Shown: piece by piece, positions 4,906-12,340 of the stretch | Layout: each line of letters opens with the position of its first letter | Numbering within the stretch: the first letter of the stretch is position 1 | Source: Lachnospiraceae bacterium | Lineage (GTDB): Bacteria; Bacillota; Clostridia; Lachnospirales; Lachnospiraceae | Direction: 5' to 3' | DNA length: 12,340 nucleotides | Assembly: GCA_021202715.1 (NCBI GenBank) | Contig: JAJQCL010000024.1 | Location: 1 to 12,340 of the forward strand | Program-made: the position numbers and the translations under genes | Notes under the pieces: generated by a model | Told to the model about the DNA's origin: nothing | The model's database searches: none | The model's input: only the letters and a program-made list of their open reading frames with translations

Positions 4906-7900
4906 TTATTTCACTGTCACTTTCACTTTCGCATAGTAACCACTCGCCGCCTGCACGTAAATATAGCAGGTCCCTTTCTTTTTGGCCTTGATCTTGCCCT
5001 TGGAGGACACCGTCGCGATGGTCTTGTCGGTGGTACTATAGGTCAGCACATCCATATGCTTTCTGAGAACCTTCTTCGTCTCGGCCAGGGTGGTCTTGAC
5101 CTTCAGCGTCTTTGTCTTGCCGACCTTCAACGTCAGCTTGCTGTCCGTGACGTTCGTGATCTTCACCTTCGACACATTGGTATATTTGCCGCCCTTCGTC
5201 GACAGATGAATCAGGTTGGACTTCTTGATAAATTTCTTCTTGCCGTTCACCAGCCGATATGCTTTGACATAATACTTGTAGGCACTGTTCGCTTTCAGGC
5301 TCTTCCTCGTCCAGCTGGTCGTCTTGCTGCTCGTGATGGTCTTTAATTTCTTATAGGTATCACTGCCGCATTTGGCTCCATAAATGACATATCCGTCCGC
5401 GCCGGGGATCTTGTTCCATTTCAGCGTGTTTTTGGTCTTCGTAGCTGTGCCCTTGAGGATAAATACGACATCCTCCCACACCTTGTCGACCTCCACCTTC
5501 TTCTTGTCGGTATAGTTCTTGCCATTGTACTCGGCCACCGCCTTGTAGGTATTGTAATCAGTACCTTCGGTACAGGTCACTGTGCCCTTCACGGACTTCG
5601 TCGCGCCGCAGACTGAACAGGTCAATGTCAGTGTCGCGGATTTTGTGCCGCTCCAGCTCCAGGTCGGGTTGCCCCAGCTGTGGTCGGTGTCGGCCGTCTT
5701 CTTCGCCAGCGTCACCGAGGAGGCTGAGACAGCCTTCGCACCTGTGCTGTCGGAATAGCAGGTTCCGCTGGCGGTGTCCTTCCAGTACTCGATGTTCCCG
5801 GCAGCCGCACAGGTCGCTGCCTTCGCGGCCACCTTTGTCAGCGTCCGGCTGTCGGTATAGGTCTTCTCATTGCTGGTCACCTGAGCCTTGAAGGTCGCCG
5901 TGCTGCCATCGGAGCTCAGCGTGCGGGTCACAGTCGCATCCAGCGTCTTTGTCTTGCCGCAGACACTGCAGGTCAGGGTCACTTTCGCGGTCGTGACGCC
6001 CGTCCAAGTGAAGACCGGGCTGCCCCAGCTGTGGTCCGTGTCGGCGGTCAGCTTCGCGATGACCACCTCCTTGAGTTCTTCCGTCGCTGTACTGTCAGAG
6101 TAATAAGTTTTCGTTGTCTCCTCAACCCAGTACGCGATGTTCCCGGCGGCGGCGCAGGTCGCTTCCTTCCTCGCCACCTCCGTCAGGGTTCTTGTATCGG
6201 TAAAGGTATACTTGAGGCCAGTCTCTTCATCTGTATAGGTCGCTGTGGCGGTGAAGGTTATGCTGCTGCCACTGGTCTCACTGGTAATATCAGCAGCCAG
6301 ATCTTTTACCTCATCCCCGCAGACATCGCAGGTTGCGGAAACTGTCGCCGATCCAGTGCCCTCCCAGGTGAATTTTGCAGTGTAGCTGTGCTCTACCTTC
6401 TCCTTCGGGAGGATCGTTTCTTCCTCCGTAATCTCGTTCTGCGCCTGTGCATCTGTGAAATACTTCTCACAGTCGGAGCAGTACCAGTATTCGATGTTTC
6501 CGTTCTCCTCGCAGGTCGCCGCTTTTGCTTCCACATGCGTCAGCTTGTGCGCAGTGACGCCCAGCGTGATATCCTGCGTGACATTCGACACAGTGATCGT
6601 ATAGCTTCCGTCCTCGTTGGGCTGCACCGTGATGACATTCTCCGCAGCCGCCTCCGGATCTTCAGTCTCGCCGGACTCCTCCGTTTCCAGAGCCTCATCC
6701 TTCAGGCAATCCCAGATGTAGGTGTCATTCACCGTCAGAGCTGTCAGGAGGTTATAGCCGTCCGCCAGAGCCACTATGAAGGTCACCGTGCCGTTCTTAC
6801 GGATCTCCTGATCGCCTTCTCCGGGGGTGTCTGAAGGCACCTTCTTCGTCACTGTCACCGTATAGCCTGTATTCGTCGAAGGAACCTGATACGTCATGAG
6901 TTCCTCATAGGCAACCGTTACTGTGACTTTTTCGAGCAATTTATCAATCACCAGGCTGGTCGAGAGATTGCCCTCCACCGGCGCTCCATTGAGCGTCCAG
7001 GCGGACACCATCATCCCTTCCTCCGGTGCCGCGGTAAATTCCAGCTTACTGTCGGCGGCCACAGTGGTGCTCTGTCCCTCGTCCAATGTCAGGATTATCT
7101 CATCATCCACAAGCGCTGAAAGGCTGCCGCCCGTATTTCCTACAACCGAGTAAGCGACTGTAAACCCAAGGGCACTGGTAAAGACCGCCGTGACCGTTGC
7201 TTTCGCCTTGACATGGCTCAGAGTCAACGTCGTCTTATCCGCGCTGACGCCCTCGGTCACCTCTTCTCCGTCTATCTTCCAGCCTTTGACCATGTAGTAG
7301 GAGTTTTTGGGTGTCGCGGTAAAGGTCACGCTGCCGTCGTACGCCACGCTCACTTCACCGGAGCTGACAGAGGCGCCCTCGCCTGCCGCGACCGTTCCCT
7401 TTCCCTCCGCAGCATAGCTGACTGTGTAGGAATCCGGTACCAGAGTCACGGAGACTTCCGTCTTTCCGGTCACGGTCATCTTCAGCGTCGGCTCCTGGCT
7501 CTCGACCGGCGTACCATTTACGGTCCAGCTCTCCACCAGGAAGCCATCCTTCGGCGTCACCGTGAAGGTCACGTCCGTATTATTCTCTGCCTCGCCGCCC
7601 GATAGAAGCTCCTCTCCGGCCGCATCCACCGCGCTCAGGGTTCCGTTCTCCGGCTGCGCGAAGAGAATCTCATACGGCGCGTTCTTAAAGACCGCCTCAA
7701 TCTCATAGGCCGTCACGGCCGGGGTGGCCGCTGCGCCGTTGGGCACCGTCCACTGCAGGCTGCCGTCCTCAGCGGCCTCCGTCTTCTCACCGTTGACCGT
7801 CCAGTAATCAAGCACCGAACCGTCGTCGGCCGTCGCCGTGAAGGTCACGACTATGCCGCCGCGGATCGAGGCGCTGCTTCCCGTATACTCCGCCTCTTCC

Positions 7901-10900
7901 TCATCAACTGCCGTCACGCTGCCGCCGGTTGCCGTCCAGGACACGGGATATTCCTGCTGCCGGAAGGTCACCTGGATAGCGGCCCCGGCCGTCGTTCCCG
8001 TGGCGGTGTATGTATACGTCGTCCCGCCGTTCTGCACCACGGCTCCGTCCACAAGCCAGGTATCCGGCTCATAGCCTGGATCTCCCGCCGCTGTCACGGT
8101 AACACTCGCATCGGTGCTCAGAGTAAAGCCCGTGTCGATATTCCCAGTGACATCGTTCGAACCGACCATCGCACTCGTGATGCTGCCGTTATCGCCGGCT
8201 GCTACCGTGACCTCATCGCCTTTCTGGACAAACTGTACCGTGACTGTCGTAGCCTGCGCCAGGTCGGAGAGCGTCAGGGTCTCTCCGATGTACGTGATCC
8301 CTGCATCGGTCTTGTATACCTCTCCGTTGACCTTCCACTCCTGCACGCGGTAGCCCTCATCCGGCGCCGCCGTGAAGGTCACGGTCGAACCGGCGTATAC
8401 GGTTTTCCCGCTTTCAAGCGGATCGACCTCGTAATCGTCCAGTCCCTTGCGGGCCGCGCTCGCCGTCACGCTGCCGTTGTCCTGGCCACCTGTCGTAACC
8501 ACGATACTGTAGGTCACCTGAACCGTTTCCAGTTCCTTAAAGGCTGCTTTGACGGTCTGATCTTTCGTCACATCTTCGATCGTGTACGTCACTTCGTCTG
8601 TCGTCGTTCCATCTGTATCCGTATACGTCCAGCCCTCGGGAAGACTCTCTGTATCTACTACATAGCCTGTCGCCGGTGTCAGCGTCACCGTCAGATCCGT
8701 ACCCGGCTCCACACTGTCGCCATTTTCAATCGCAGCATCTCCGTTCTTTACAGAAACCGAGCCATACTCCGACATTTCAATGGTAATCACTGGCTTCTTT
8801 CCGATGACCACCGTGACCGTCGTAGCCTCTGTCAGGCTCTCCAGAGAGGCTTTCAGCGGATCCTCACTGTCCTCTGTGATACTGACTCCCTTGCTCTGCC
8901 ATTCAATCACATAGTAATCCTCATCAAGATCCAGAGTAAAGTCCACAGGGATGTACGCCGACACCGCGCTGCCGCTCTCCAGCTTCTGACCGTTGCTGGC
9001 CGCCGTCAGGGAAGCAAGCTCTTCATTGTCAACTGTCTCATCATCATATACAACACTGTACTTCAACACATAGGTCTGCGCCACCGTCACGACGACCCGC
9101 ACCTGCGTATCCGCCGCAATGTTGTACACTGTGACACTGGTCTGACCGCCGGAGCCCGTAATCGTCGTATAGCTCTTACCGCCGTCGGTGCTGACCTGCC
9201 AGCATTTCACCGTATGGTTGTTCTCTTCCGTGAGCGCCGCCGTAAAGGTCAGGGAGGTTCCTTCCGTCACTTCCTCTGACAGCTCCACCGTCTCGCCGGT
9301 CTCCGCGTCCACCGCGCTGACCGTCGCCAGAGAAGCATCTGTCTTTTCATCTTCATCCACGACCTTTGTGCTCACTTCATATGTGTCCTCAGATTCTCTG
9401 AAGGACACGATGACGGTCTGATCCTCCTCGATCTCCTTAAGGGTGAGCGTTGTGCCCGCGTAGGTCTCTTCCGTACCATCCCAGAGCCACTTTTCTCCAT
9501 TCACACTCCAGGAATCTACAATGTATCCTTCATCCGGCGTCGCCGTGAAGGTCACACTGGCGCCATTGGTCACACTGGCTCCGGTGGAGAGGGACTGCCC
9601 GCTGCCGTTCACAGCCGCCAGAGAACCACCTCCGTTCTGATCCACACTGTAGGTGATCGTGTTCGACACACTGGCAAACTGTACGGAAACGGTCAGCGTC
9701 CCGTCCTCTCCCACATGCTCCACCGCATCGAAGCTCTCCACCACCAGCTGTTTTCCATCCAGGGCGAATTCGAAGCCGGCAGGAAGTTCATCGCTTGTCG
9801 CATACGATGTGCCATTGATCGTCCAGGTGCTCACCGCATAGCCGGTGTCTGGAGCTGCCGTGAAATACAGCGCCGTCCCGGTCGTCTGCCTCGACCCGGT
9901 CGCCATCTTGAACTTCATGTCTGAATACTGTCCCGTCAGCGTACCGTTCTCATCCGCGGAGAAATTGACTCTGGCACTGCCCTTCTGGATGTAGAAGCTA
10001 TCGCTCTCCATCGTCACCTGATAGTTCTTCTTAAAAGCCTTTACAGCCGCAGCAAGTTCCTCCTCTTCGGGGGTGAGGCCGGATTCTTCTTCCTCCTCTG
10101 TCTCTTCCGTCGTCTCCACATCCGCCGCATCGGTCGTGTCGCCATAGGTCATATAGTAGAGCGAAACGATGTAGCTGCCGGAAGCCGCCGTCTTGTCTTC
10201 CAGATCGAAATAGCTGCAGGAAATGCCGAAGATGGTCTTCAGCTCCAGATCGCTGTCCTGGCTGGCAAGGCTATCCGCCGTCACTGTCACATCGTTTGTA
10301 CCGGAAGGCACCGTTCCCTCATCCCAGGTTGGCATGATCGTCACGCTGCGCTGCTTCACCGTCAGGCTGGCCGCCGCCACCTGTGTTTTGGTGGTCGTCT
10401 CCCCCTCCGTCACAGTCAGATACGCGTACATCGTATAGCTGCCGACGGTATTCGGCGTGTAGCTGGACCCGGCGATCGCTGTATTGTCTTCGCTCCCGGA
10501 CAGGCTGGCTTCATAGGTGACCGAACCACTGACGTTCTCCCAGCTTCCTCTGGTTGTCGTCAGCTTACCATCTGCACCCGTCTCCACCGTCACCGTCCGG
10601 CTCTGCAGAACGAGACTCACGGTATCGCCATAGGTCGCTGTACCGTCAAGCGTCGTACTGCCGGACTGCAGCACCAGCCGGTATTCCGTTGTCTCCGTTT
10701 CCATCGCATAGATCGCATCGGCCTGATAATACTCCTTCTCCGATGTCGCCTTCGCGTAGGTCGCGTCCGCCCGCACCACGGCCTGGATGCTGTAGAGGCC
10801 GCTTGCCGACGCCGTCCAGGTCGCCGTCGCGGTCCCGTCGCTTTCTGTCACAGCGGTCACCGTCTCGGTCGATCCGGTATCAATGTTGACGATCTGGAAA

Positions 10901-12340
10901 TCGACCGTCGCGTTCTTTGCCGCCGTACCGTCGCCCTGCGCCGCCACGTCCGCCGTGAGAGTCAGCGCCGTTCCGTCCTGTGCCTCATACACCGCGGTCT
11001 CCACCGTCTCCTTGATCGTCTGCGTAACCGCCTCCAGGCTGCCCGGATCAAACGTCGTATCGCTGTAAGAAACTGCGACCTCAGCCGTCAGCACAGAATT
11101 CACCGTATAGGTCGTGTTGTCCCCGCTGCCGGACGTGCTCACCTGAGTATACACATAGCCGGTCTCGGTGTCGTAGGCTATCGTCGTATTCCCCTCATCG
11201 TCAGTGACCTCAATCTGGACGCCCCATTTCTCCGTGCGCCCCAGCACAAGGTTCCCGTCGTCCTGATAGAGCACGTCGTACAGGTCATCCGCGTCGACAC
11301 CGCTCACGGCAGCTCCTACTTCTTCCGCTCCTGCATACGCATAGCACTTGCCGCCGCTCACCCAATAATAGGTAATGCCGCTGATGGAGGCGAGCCGGGT
11401 CTCTTCTTCGTCCGTCGCGATCGCCGTCTTCGTGGTTCCGTTGACATCCGCCATCAGATAATAGGTGGTCGTGCTCTCATCCGCATTTGTAGCGATATAA
11501 GTGATCTGATTCAACGTAAACGAAAGCTCAGCCTTTGCCCCATTCTCATCATAATACGTCACGGTTTCAGTCACTTCGATCGGGCTTCCCGCTGTATAGG
11601 AATCATTTCCCTCTTCATCCGTGGACTTCGTCACCGCATAGTATACGGTCTCCCCGTCCGCGTCTGTCCCCACGCCGTAATAGGACGTGGTCTCCGTCTT
11701 GCTTTCGCCTTCTCCGCTCTCCGTCGTCAGGCTGTAGACTGTCAGCTCCGGTGTATCTGCCTCGCTATCCGCCGCAATCGTCACCGGCACCGTCGAGCTC
11801 ACCGTTGTTTCCGTCGTGCCTGTCTGCGCATTCGTGGTCGCGGTTCCCACATAGGGGTCATCCAGAGTTCCCGCCCCGGTACCATCATGACCGCTCACTG
11901 TCAGATCGACGTTCACACCGATGGCGCCCACGGACAGTGTCGCCGCGTCGCTGTAATAGCGGATCGCCGCATTGAGGTTCGTGTAACTGATCAGGAACAC
12001 ACAGCGATATTCCGTTCCGTCATCCTCCTTCGCCACGTCGGTCAGCGTCAGCTTGCTGCCGGTCGCCTTGCTGACGTCCTCCCAGCTGCCGCCGCTGGTA
12101 CGGCTCTGCCACTGATAATTGGTCGCCGTGTACGTGTCCGCCACCACTGTGATGGACGCCTTGAAGGTTGCACTGCCGCCGACCTGTACGGAGATGTCCT
12201 CCGGGGAGACGATCGTCACGGCCGCCTCATTCTCCGGCAGCGTCGTCACGATTACCTCATCACTCAGAAGCGATTCACCGGAGTATACTTTATCATCCGA
12301 CGACCAGGCGCTGCCAGCATATGGATAGGAAGTATTGGCA
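4906..12340 (-). CDS. Giant multidomain cell-surface protein, N-terminus beyond window
   Basis: Predicted extracellular fibrous protein, probably an adhesin or surface-layer component; the exact role is unknown. The frame is open to the right edge: 30 codons precede the first possible GTG (12249), which has no ribosome binding site, so the start and any signal peptide lie outside the window. Residues below are numbered from that GTG (2447 to the stop). In order: Ig-like (8-107), beta-rich region of unknown fold (110-410), Ig-like module (about 420-505), MBG-like modules (523-757) with a Glu-rich insert, about twelve divergent InlB-B-type repeats (757-1900), three Cys-containing repeats (1900-2256), fibronectin III-like domain (2262-2351) and BIG2-like domain (2358-2447). 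Composition is Thr/Ser/Glu/Asp-rich until about 2250, then strongly Lys-rich. There is no LPXTG, SLH or C-terminal membrane segment. It converges on the AraC-family gene with 81 bases between stop codons. Domain names come from motif recognition without profile searches. Confidence 0.93.
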   Translation of the reverse strand, partial: ANTSYPYAGSAWSSDDKVYSGESLLSDEVIVTTLPENEAAVTIVSPEDISVQVGGSATFKASITVVADTYTATNYQWQSRTSGGSWEDVSKATGSKLTLTDVAKEDDGTEYRCVFLISYTNLNAAIRYYSDAATLSVGAIGVNVDLTVSGHDGTGAGTLDDPYVGTATTNAQTGTTETTVSSTVPVTIAADSEADTPELTVYSLTTESGEGESKTETTSYYGVGTDADGETVYYAVTKSTDEEGNDSYTAGSPIEVTETVTYYDENGAKAELSFTLNQITYIATNADESTTTYYLMADVNGTTKTAIATDEEETRLASISGITYYWVSGGKCYAYAGAEEVGAAVSGVDADDLYDVLYQDDGNLVLGRTEKWGVQIEVTDDEGNTTIAYDTETGYVYTQVSTSGSGDNTTYTVNSVLTAEVAVSYSDTTFDPGSLEAVTQTIKETVETAVYEAQDGTALTLTADVAAQGDGTAAKNATVDFQIVNIDTGSTETVTAVTESDGTATATWTASASGLYSIQAVVRADATYAKATSEKEYYQADAIYAMETETTEYRLVLQSGSTTLDGTATYGDTVSLVLQSRTVTVETGADGKLTTTRGSWENVSGSVTYEASLSGSEDNTAIAGSSYTPNTVGSYTMYAYLTVTEGETTTKTQVAAASLTVKQRSVTIMPTWDEGTVPSGTNDVTVTADSLASQDSDLELKTIFGISCSYFDLEDKTAASGSYIVSLYYMTYGDTTDAADVETTEETEEEEESGLTPEEEELAAAVKAFKKNYQVTMESDSFYIQKGSARVNFSADENGTLTGQYSDMKFKMATGSRQTTGTALYFTAAPDTGYAVSTWTINGTSYATSDELPAGFEFALDGKQLVVESFDAVEHVGEDGTLTVSVQFASVSNTITYSVDQNGGGSLAAVNGSGQSLSTGASVTNGASVTFTATPDEGYIVDSWSVNGEKWLWDGTEETYAGTTLTLKEIEEDQTVIVSFRESEDTYEVSTKVVDEDEKTDASLATVSAVDAETGETVELSEEVTEGTSLTFTAALTEENNHTVKCWQVSTDGGKSYTTITGSGGQTSVTVYNIAADTQVRVVVTVAQTYVLKYSVVYDDETVDNEELASLTAASNGQKLESGSAVSAYIPVDFTLDLDEDYYVIEWQSKGVSITEDSEDPLKASLESLTEATTVTVVIGKKPVITIEMSEYGSVSVKNGDAAIENGDSVEPGTDLTVTLTPATGYVVDTESLPEGWTYTDTDGTTTDEVTYTIEDVTKDQTVKAAFKELETVQVTYSIVVTTGGQDNGSVTASAARKGLDDYEVDPLESGKTVYAGSTVTFTAAPDEGYRVQEWKVNGEVYKTDAGITYIGETLTLSDLAQATTVTVQFVQKGDEVTVAAGDNGSITSAMVGSNDVTGNIDTGFTLSTDASVTVTAAGDPGYEPDTWLVDGAVVQNGGTTYTYTATGTTAGAAIQVTFRQQEYPVSWTATGGSVTAVDEEEAEYTGSSASIRGGIVVTFTATADDGSVLDYWTVNGEKTEAAEDGSLQWTVPNGAAATPAVTAYEIEAVFKNAPYEILFAQPENGTLSAVDAAGEELLSGGEAENNTDVTFTVTPKDGFLVESWTVNGTPVESQEPTLKMTVTGKTEVSVTLVPDSYTVSYAAEGKGTVAAGEGASVSSGEVSVAYDGSVTFTATPKNSYYMVKGWKIDGEEVTEGVSADKTTLTLSHVKAKATVTAVFTSALGFTVAYSVVGNTGGSLSALVDDEIILTLDEGQSTTVAADSKLEFTAAPEEGMMVSAWTLNGAPVEGNLSTSLVIDKLLEKVTVTVAYEELMTYQVPSTNTGYTVTVTKKVPSDTPGEGDQEIRKNGTVTFIVALADGYNLLTALTVNDTYIWDCLKDEALETEESGETEDPEAAAENVITVQPNEDGSYTITVSNVTQDITLGVTAHKLTHVEAKAATCEENGNIEYWYCSDCEKYFTDAQAQNEITEEETILPKEKVEHSYTAKFTWEGTGSATVSATCDVCGDEVKDLAADITSETSGSSITFTATATYTDEETGLKYTFTDTRTLTEVARKEATCAAAGNIAYWVEETTKTYYSDSTATEELKEVVIAKLTADTDHSWGSPVFTWTGVTTAKVTLTCSVCGKTKTLDATVTRTLSSDGSTATFKAQVTSNEKTYTDSRTLTKVAAKAATCAAAGNIEYWKDTASGTCYSDSTGAKAVSASSVTLAKKTADTDHSWGNPTWSWSGTKSATLTLTCSVCGATKSVKGTVTCTEGTDYNTYKAVAEYNGKNYTDKKKVEVDKVWEDVVFILKGTATKTKNTLKWNKIPGADGYVIYGAKCGSDTYKKLKTITSSKTTSWTRKSLKANSAYKYYVKAYRLVNGKKKFIKKSNLIHLSTKGGKYTNVSKVKITNVTDSKLTLKVGKTKTLKVKTTLAETKKVLRKHMDVLTYSTTDKTIATVSSKGKIKAKKKGTCYIYVQAASGYYAKVKVTVK
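4909..5178 (-). other. C-terminal BIG2-like domain, Lys-rich
   Basis: Residues 2358-2447, the end of the protein. LTLKVGKTKTLKV, then LTYSTTDKTIATVSSKGKIKAKKKGTCYIYV-type strands (Ser/Asp turn at 2404-2408, KGKIKAKKKGT at 2417-2427) and the closing AKVKVTVK are typical of bacterial Ig-like group 2 domains. It has many Lys and few acidic residues, unlike the rest of the protein. Confidence 0.8.
5197..5466 (-). other. Fibronectin III-like domain of the giant protein
   Basis: Residues 2262-2351. The order LKWNKIPGADGYVIY, then SYTRKSLKANSAYKYYVKAY-like strands (SWTRKSLK 2312-2319, YKYYVKAY 2324-2331) and a closing SNLIHLST is the common bacterial FN3 pattern, with the core Trp2278 and the Tyr-rich F strand. 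Such domains often precede BIG2 domains at the C-terminal end of clostridial secreted proteins. Confidence 0.75.
5482..6552 (-). repeat. Three Cys-containing tandem repeats
   Basis: Residues 1900-2256 hold three units of about 115-119 residues. Each has an ATC...GNI-x-YW motif (Cys1913, Cys2032, Cys2147), a HS(W/Y) motif (1954, 2073, 2190) and a CxxCG motif (Cys1974/1977, 2094/2097, 2211/2214). Only the first has an extra CSDC (1924/1927) after YW. The second and third units are close relatives: 27 of 29 bases agree between 5670-5698 and 6021-6049, offset 351 bases. This Cys-module style is frequent in surface proteins of gut Firmicutes. Metal binding or disulfides are possible. Confidence 0.75.
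6550..9981 (-). repeat. Array of about twelve divergent InlB-B-type repeats
   Basis: Residues 757-1900. Units of roughly 82-105 residues share a glycine-rich first strand (such as NGSV or GGSL), then VTFTATPDEGY, then a Trp followed by VNG, and close with a hydrophobic T-V-T-V-x-F strand. The key Trp falls at 809, 914, 1017, 1117, 1207, 1305, 1398, 1483, 1575, 1657 and 1751, with a twelfth degenerate unit at about 1785-1899. This matches the bacterial 'divergent InlB B-repeat' family (Flg_new_2 type), common in secreted Firmicutes stalk proteins. Units differ well beyond recent duplication, but short DNA blocks such as GTGAAGGTCAC recur. Confidence 0.8.
10057..10128 (-). repeat. Glu/Thr-rich low-complexity insert
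   Basis: Residues 708-731 are almost entirely Glu and Thr, including five consecutive Glu (718-722). The DNA is a run of GAA/GAG codons. It interrupts a unit whose two halves (SGSYIVSLYY at 690-699 and KKNYQVTMES at 740-749) read like one domain, so it looks like a slippage-grown insertion or flexible hinge. Confidence 0.6.
10345..10683 (-). other. MBG-like beta-sandwich module of the giant protein
   Basis: Residues 523-635. A segment beginning TYGDTVSLVL (539-548) and ending ASLTVKQR (627-634) after SYTMYAYLTV follows the layout of MBG-type modules, in which a TYGD motif opens the domain and a T-V-x-x-R strand leads into the next unit. A second, less regular unit follows (636-757) and is interrupted by the acidic insert. 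The assignment is from pattern only. Confidence 0.45.
11929..12228 (-). other. Ig-like domain of the giant protein
   Basis: Residues 8-107. The pattern GGSATFKASI, then YQWQ (Trp47), then DGTEYRCVF (Tyr81, Cys83) follows the core strands of an immunoglobulin fold. The usual first cysteine is replaced, so the canonical disulfide is absent. It is the first complete domain visible on the N-terminal side. Confidence 0.6.

Noticed and set aside
4906..5000. Sortase LPXTG signal at the C-terminus of the giant protein
   Set aside because: The protein ends in a complete BIG2-like domain with AKVKVTVK; there is no LPXTG, hydrophobic segment or basic tail after it.
12247..12249. GTG as the start of the giant protein
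   Set aside because: The frame stays open for 30 more codons to the window edge, there is no ribosome binding site before the GTG, and no signal peptide follows it.
4906..12340. CRISPR array or satellite DNA suggested by recurrent short blocks such as GTGAAGGTCAC
   Set aside because: The blocks are irregularly spaced, diverged and always in the same reading phase, so they encode repeated protein strands.

Overview
The window looks like chromosomal DNA of a gut-type Clostridia bacterium, most likely Lachnospiraceae or a relative. This rests on the mix of genes (a FadR-type GntR regulator, a short UvrA-like ATPase, a small Thr/Glu-rich lipoprotein, an AraC regulator and a giant InlB-B-repeat surface protein), on strong AAAGGAG-type ribosome binding sites, and on moderate to high GC in most genes. 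Taxonomy is inferred from style only.

Layout. 1-571 (minus) is a GntR/FCD regulator whose 3' end lies outside the window; it is clearly AT-richer than everything to its right, and its promoter at 645-674 carries a GT-N3-AC operator-like core. 681-2939 (minus) is a 752-residue tandem ABC ATPase of the UvrA superfamily that lacks the UvrB-binding domain. 2956-2990 is a good intrinsic terminator sitting only 16 bases before the uvrA-like start codon, so it separates that gene from the lipoprotein gene just upstream (2997-3599, minus) or attenuates it. 3600-3888 is a divergent control region with a clear promoter for the AraC-family gene at 3889-4824 (plus), which ends at a strong terminator (4864-4894).

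From 4906 to the right edge the minus strand is one open frame of 2477 visible codons plus the stop. It runs off the window with no credible start, so the true protein is larger still. Reading from its N-terminal side it contains an Ig-like domain, a beta-rich stretch, Ig/MBG-like modules, a Glu-rich insert, about twelve divergent InlB-B-type repeats, three Cys-containing repeats, a fibronectin III-like domain and a final Lys-rich BIG2-like domain. No LPXTG sortase signal or membrane anchor is present at its C-terminus.

How the genes relate. The giant gene converges on the araC gene and ends 81 bases from it, so the AraC protein need not regulate it. The lipoprotein and uvrA-like genes are collinear and possibly co-regulated through the intervening terminator. 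No mobile element, CRISPR array, tRNA or rRNA was seen. The least explained parts are the UvrA-like protein behind its leader terminator, the unrecognised lipoprotein, and the unanchored giant surface protein with its basic tail.
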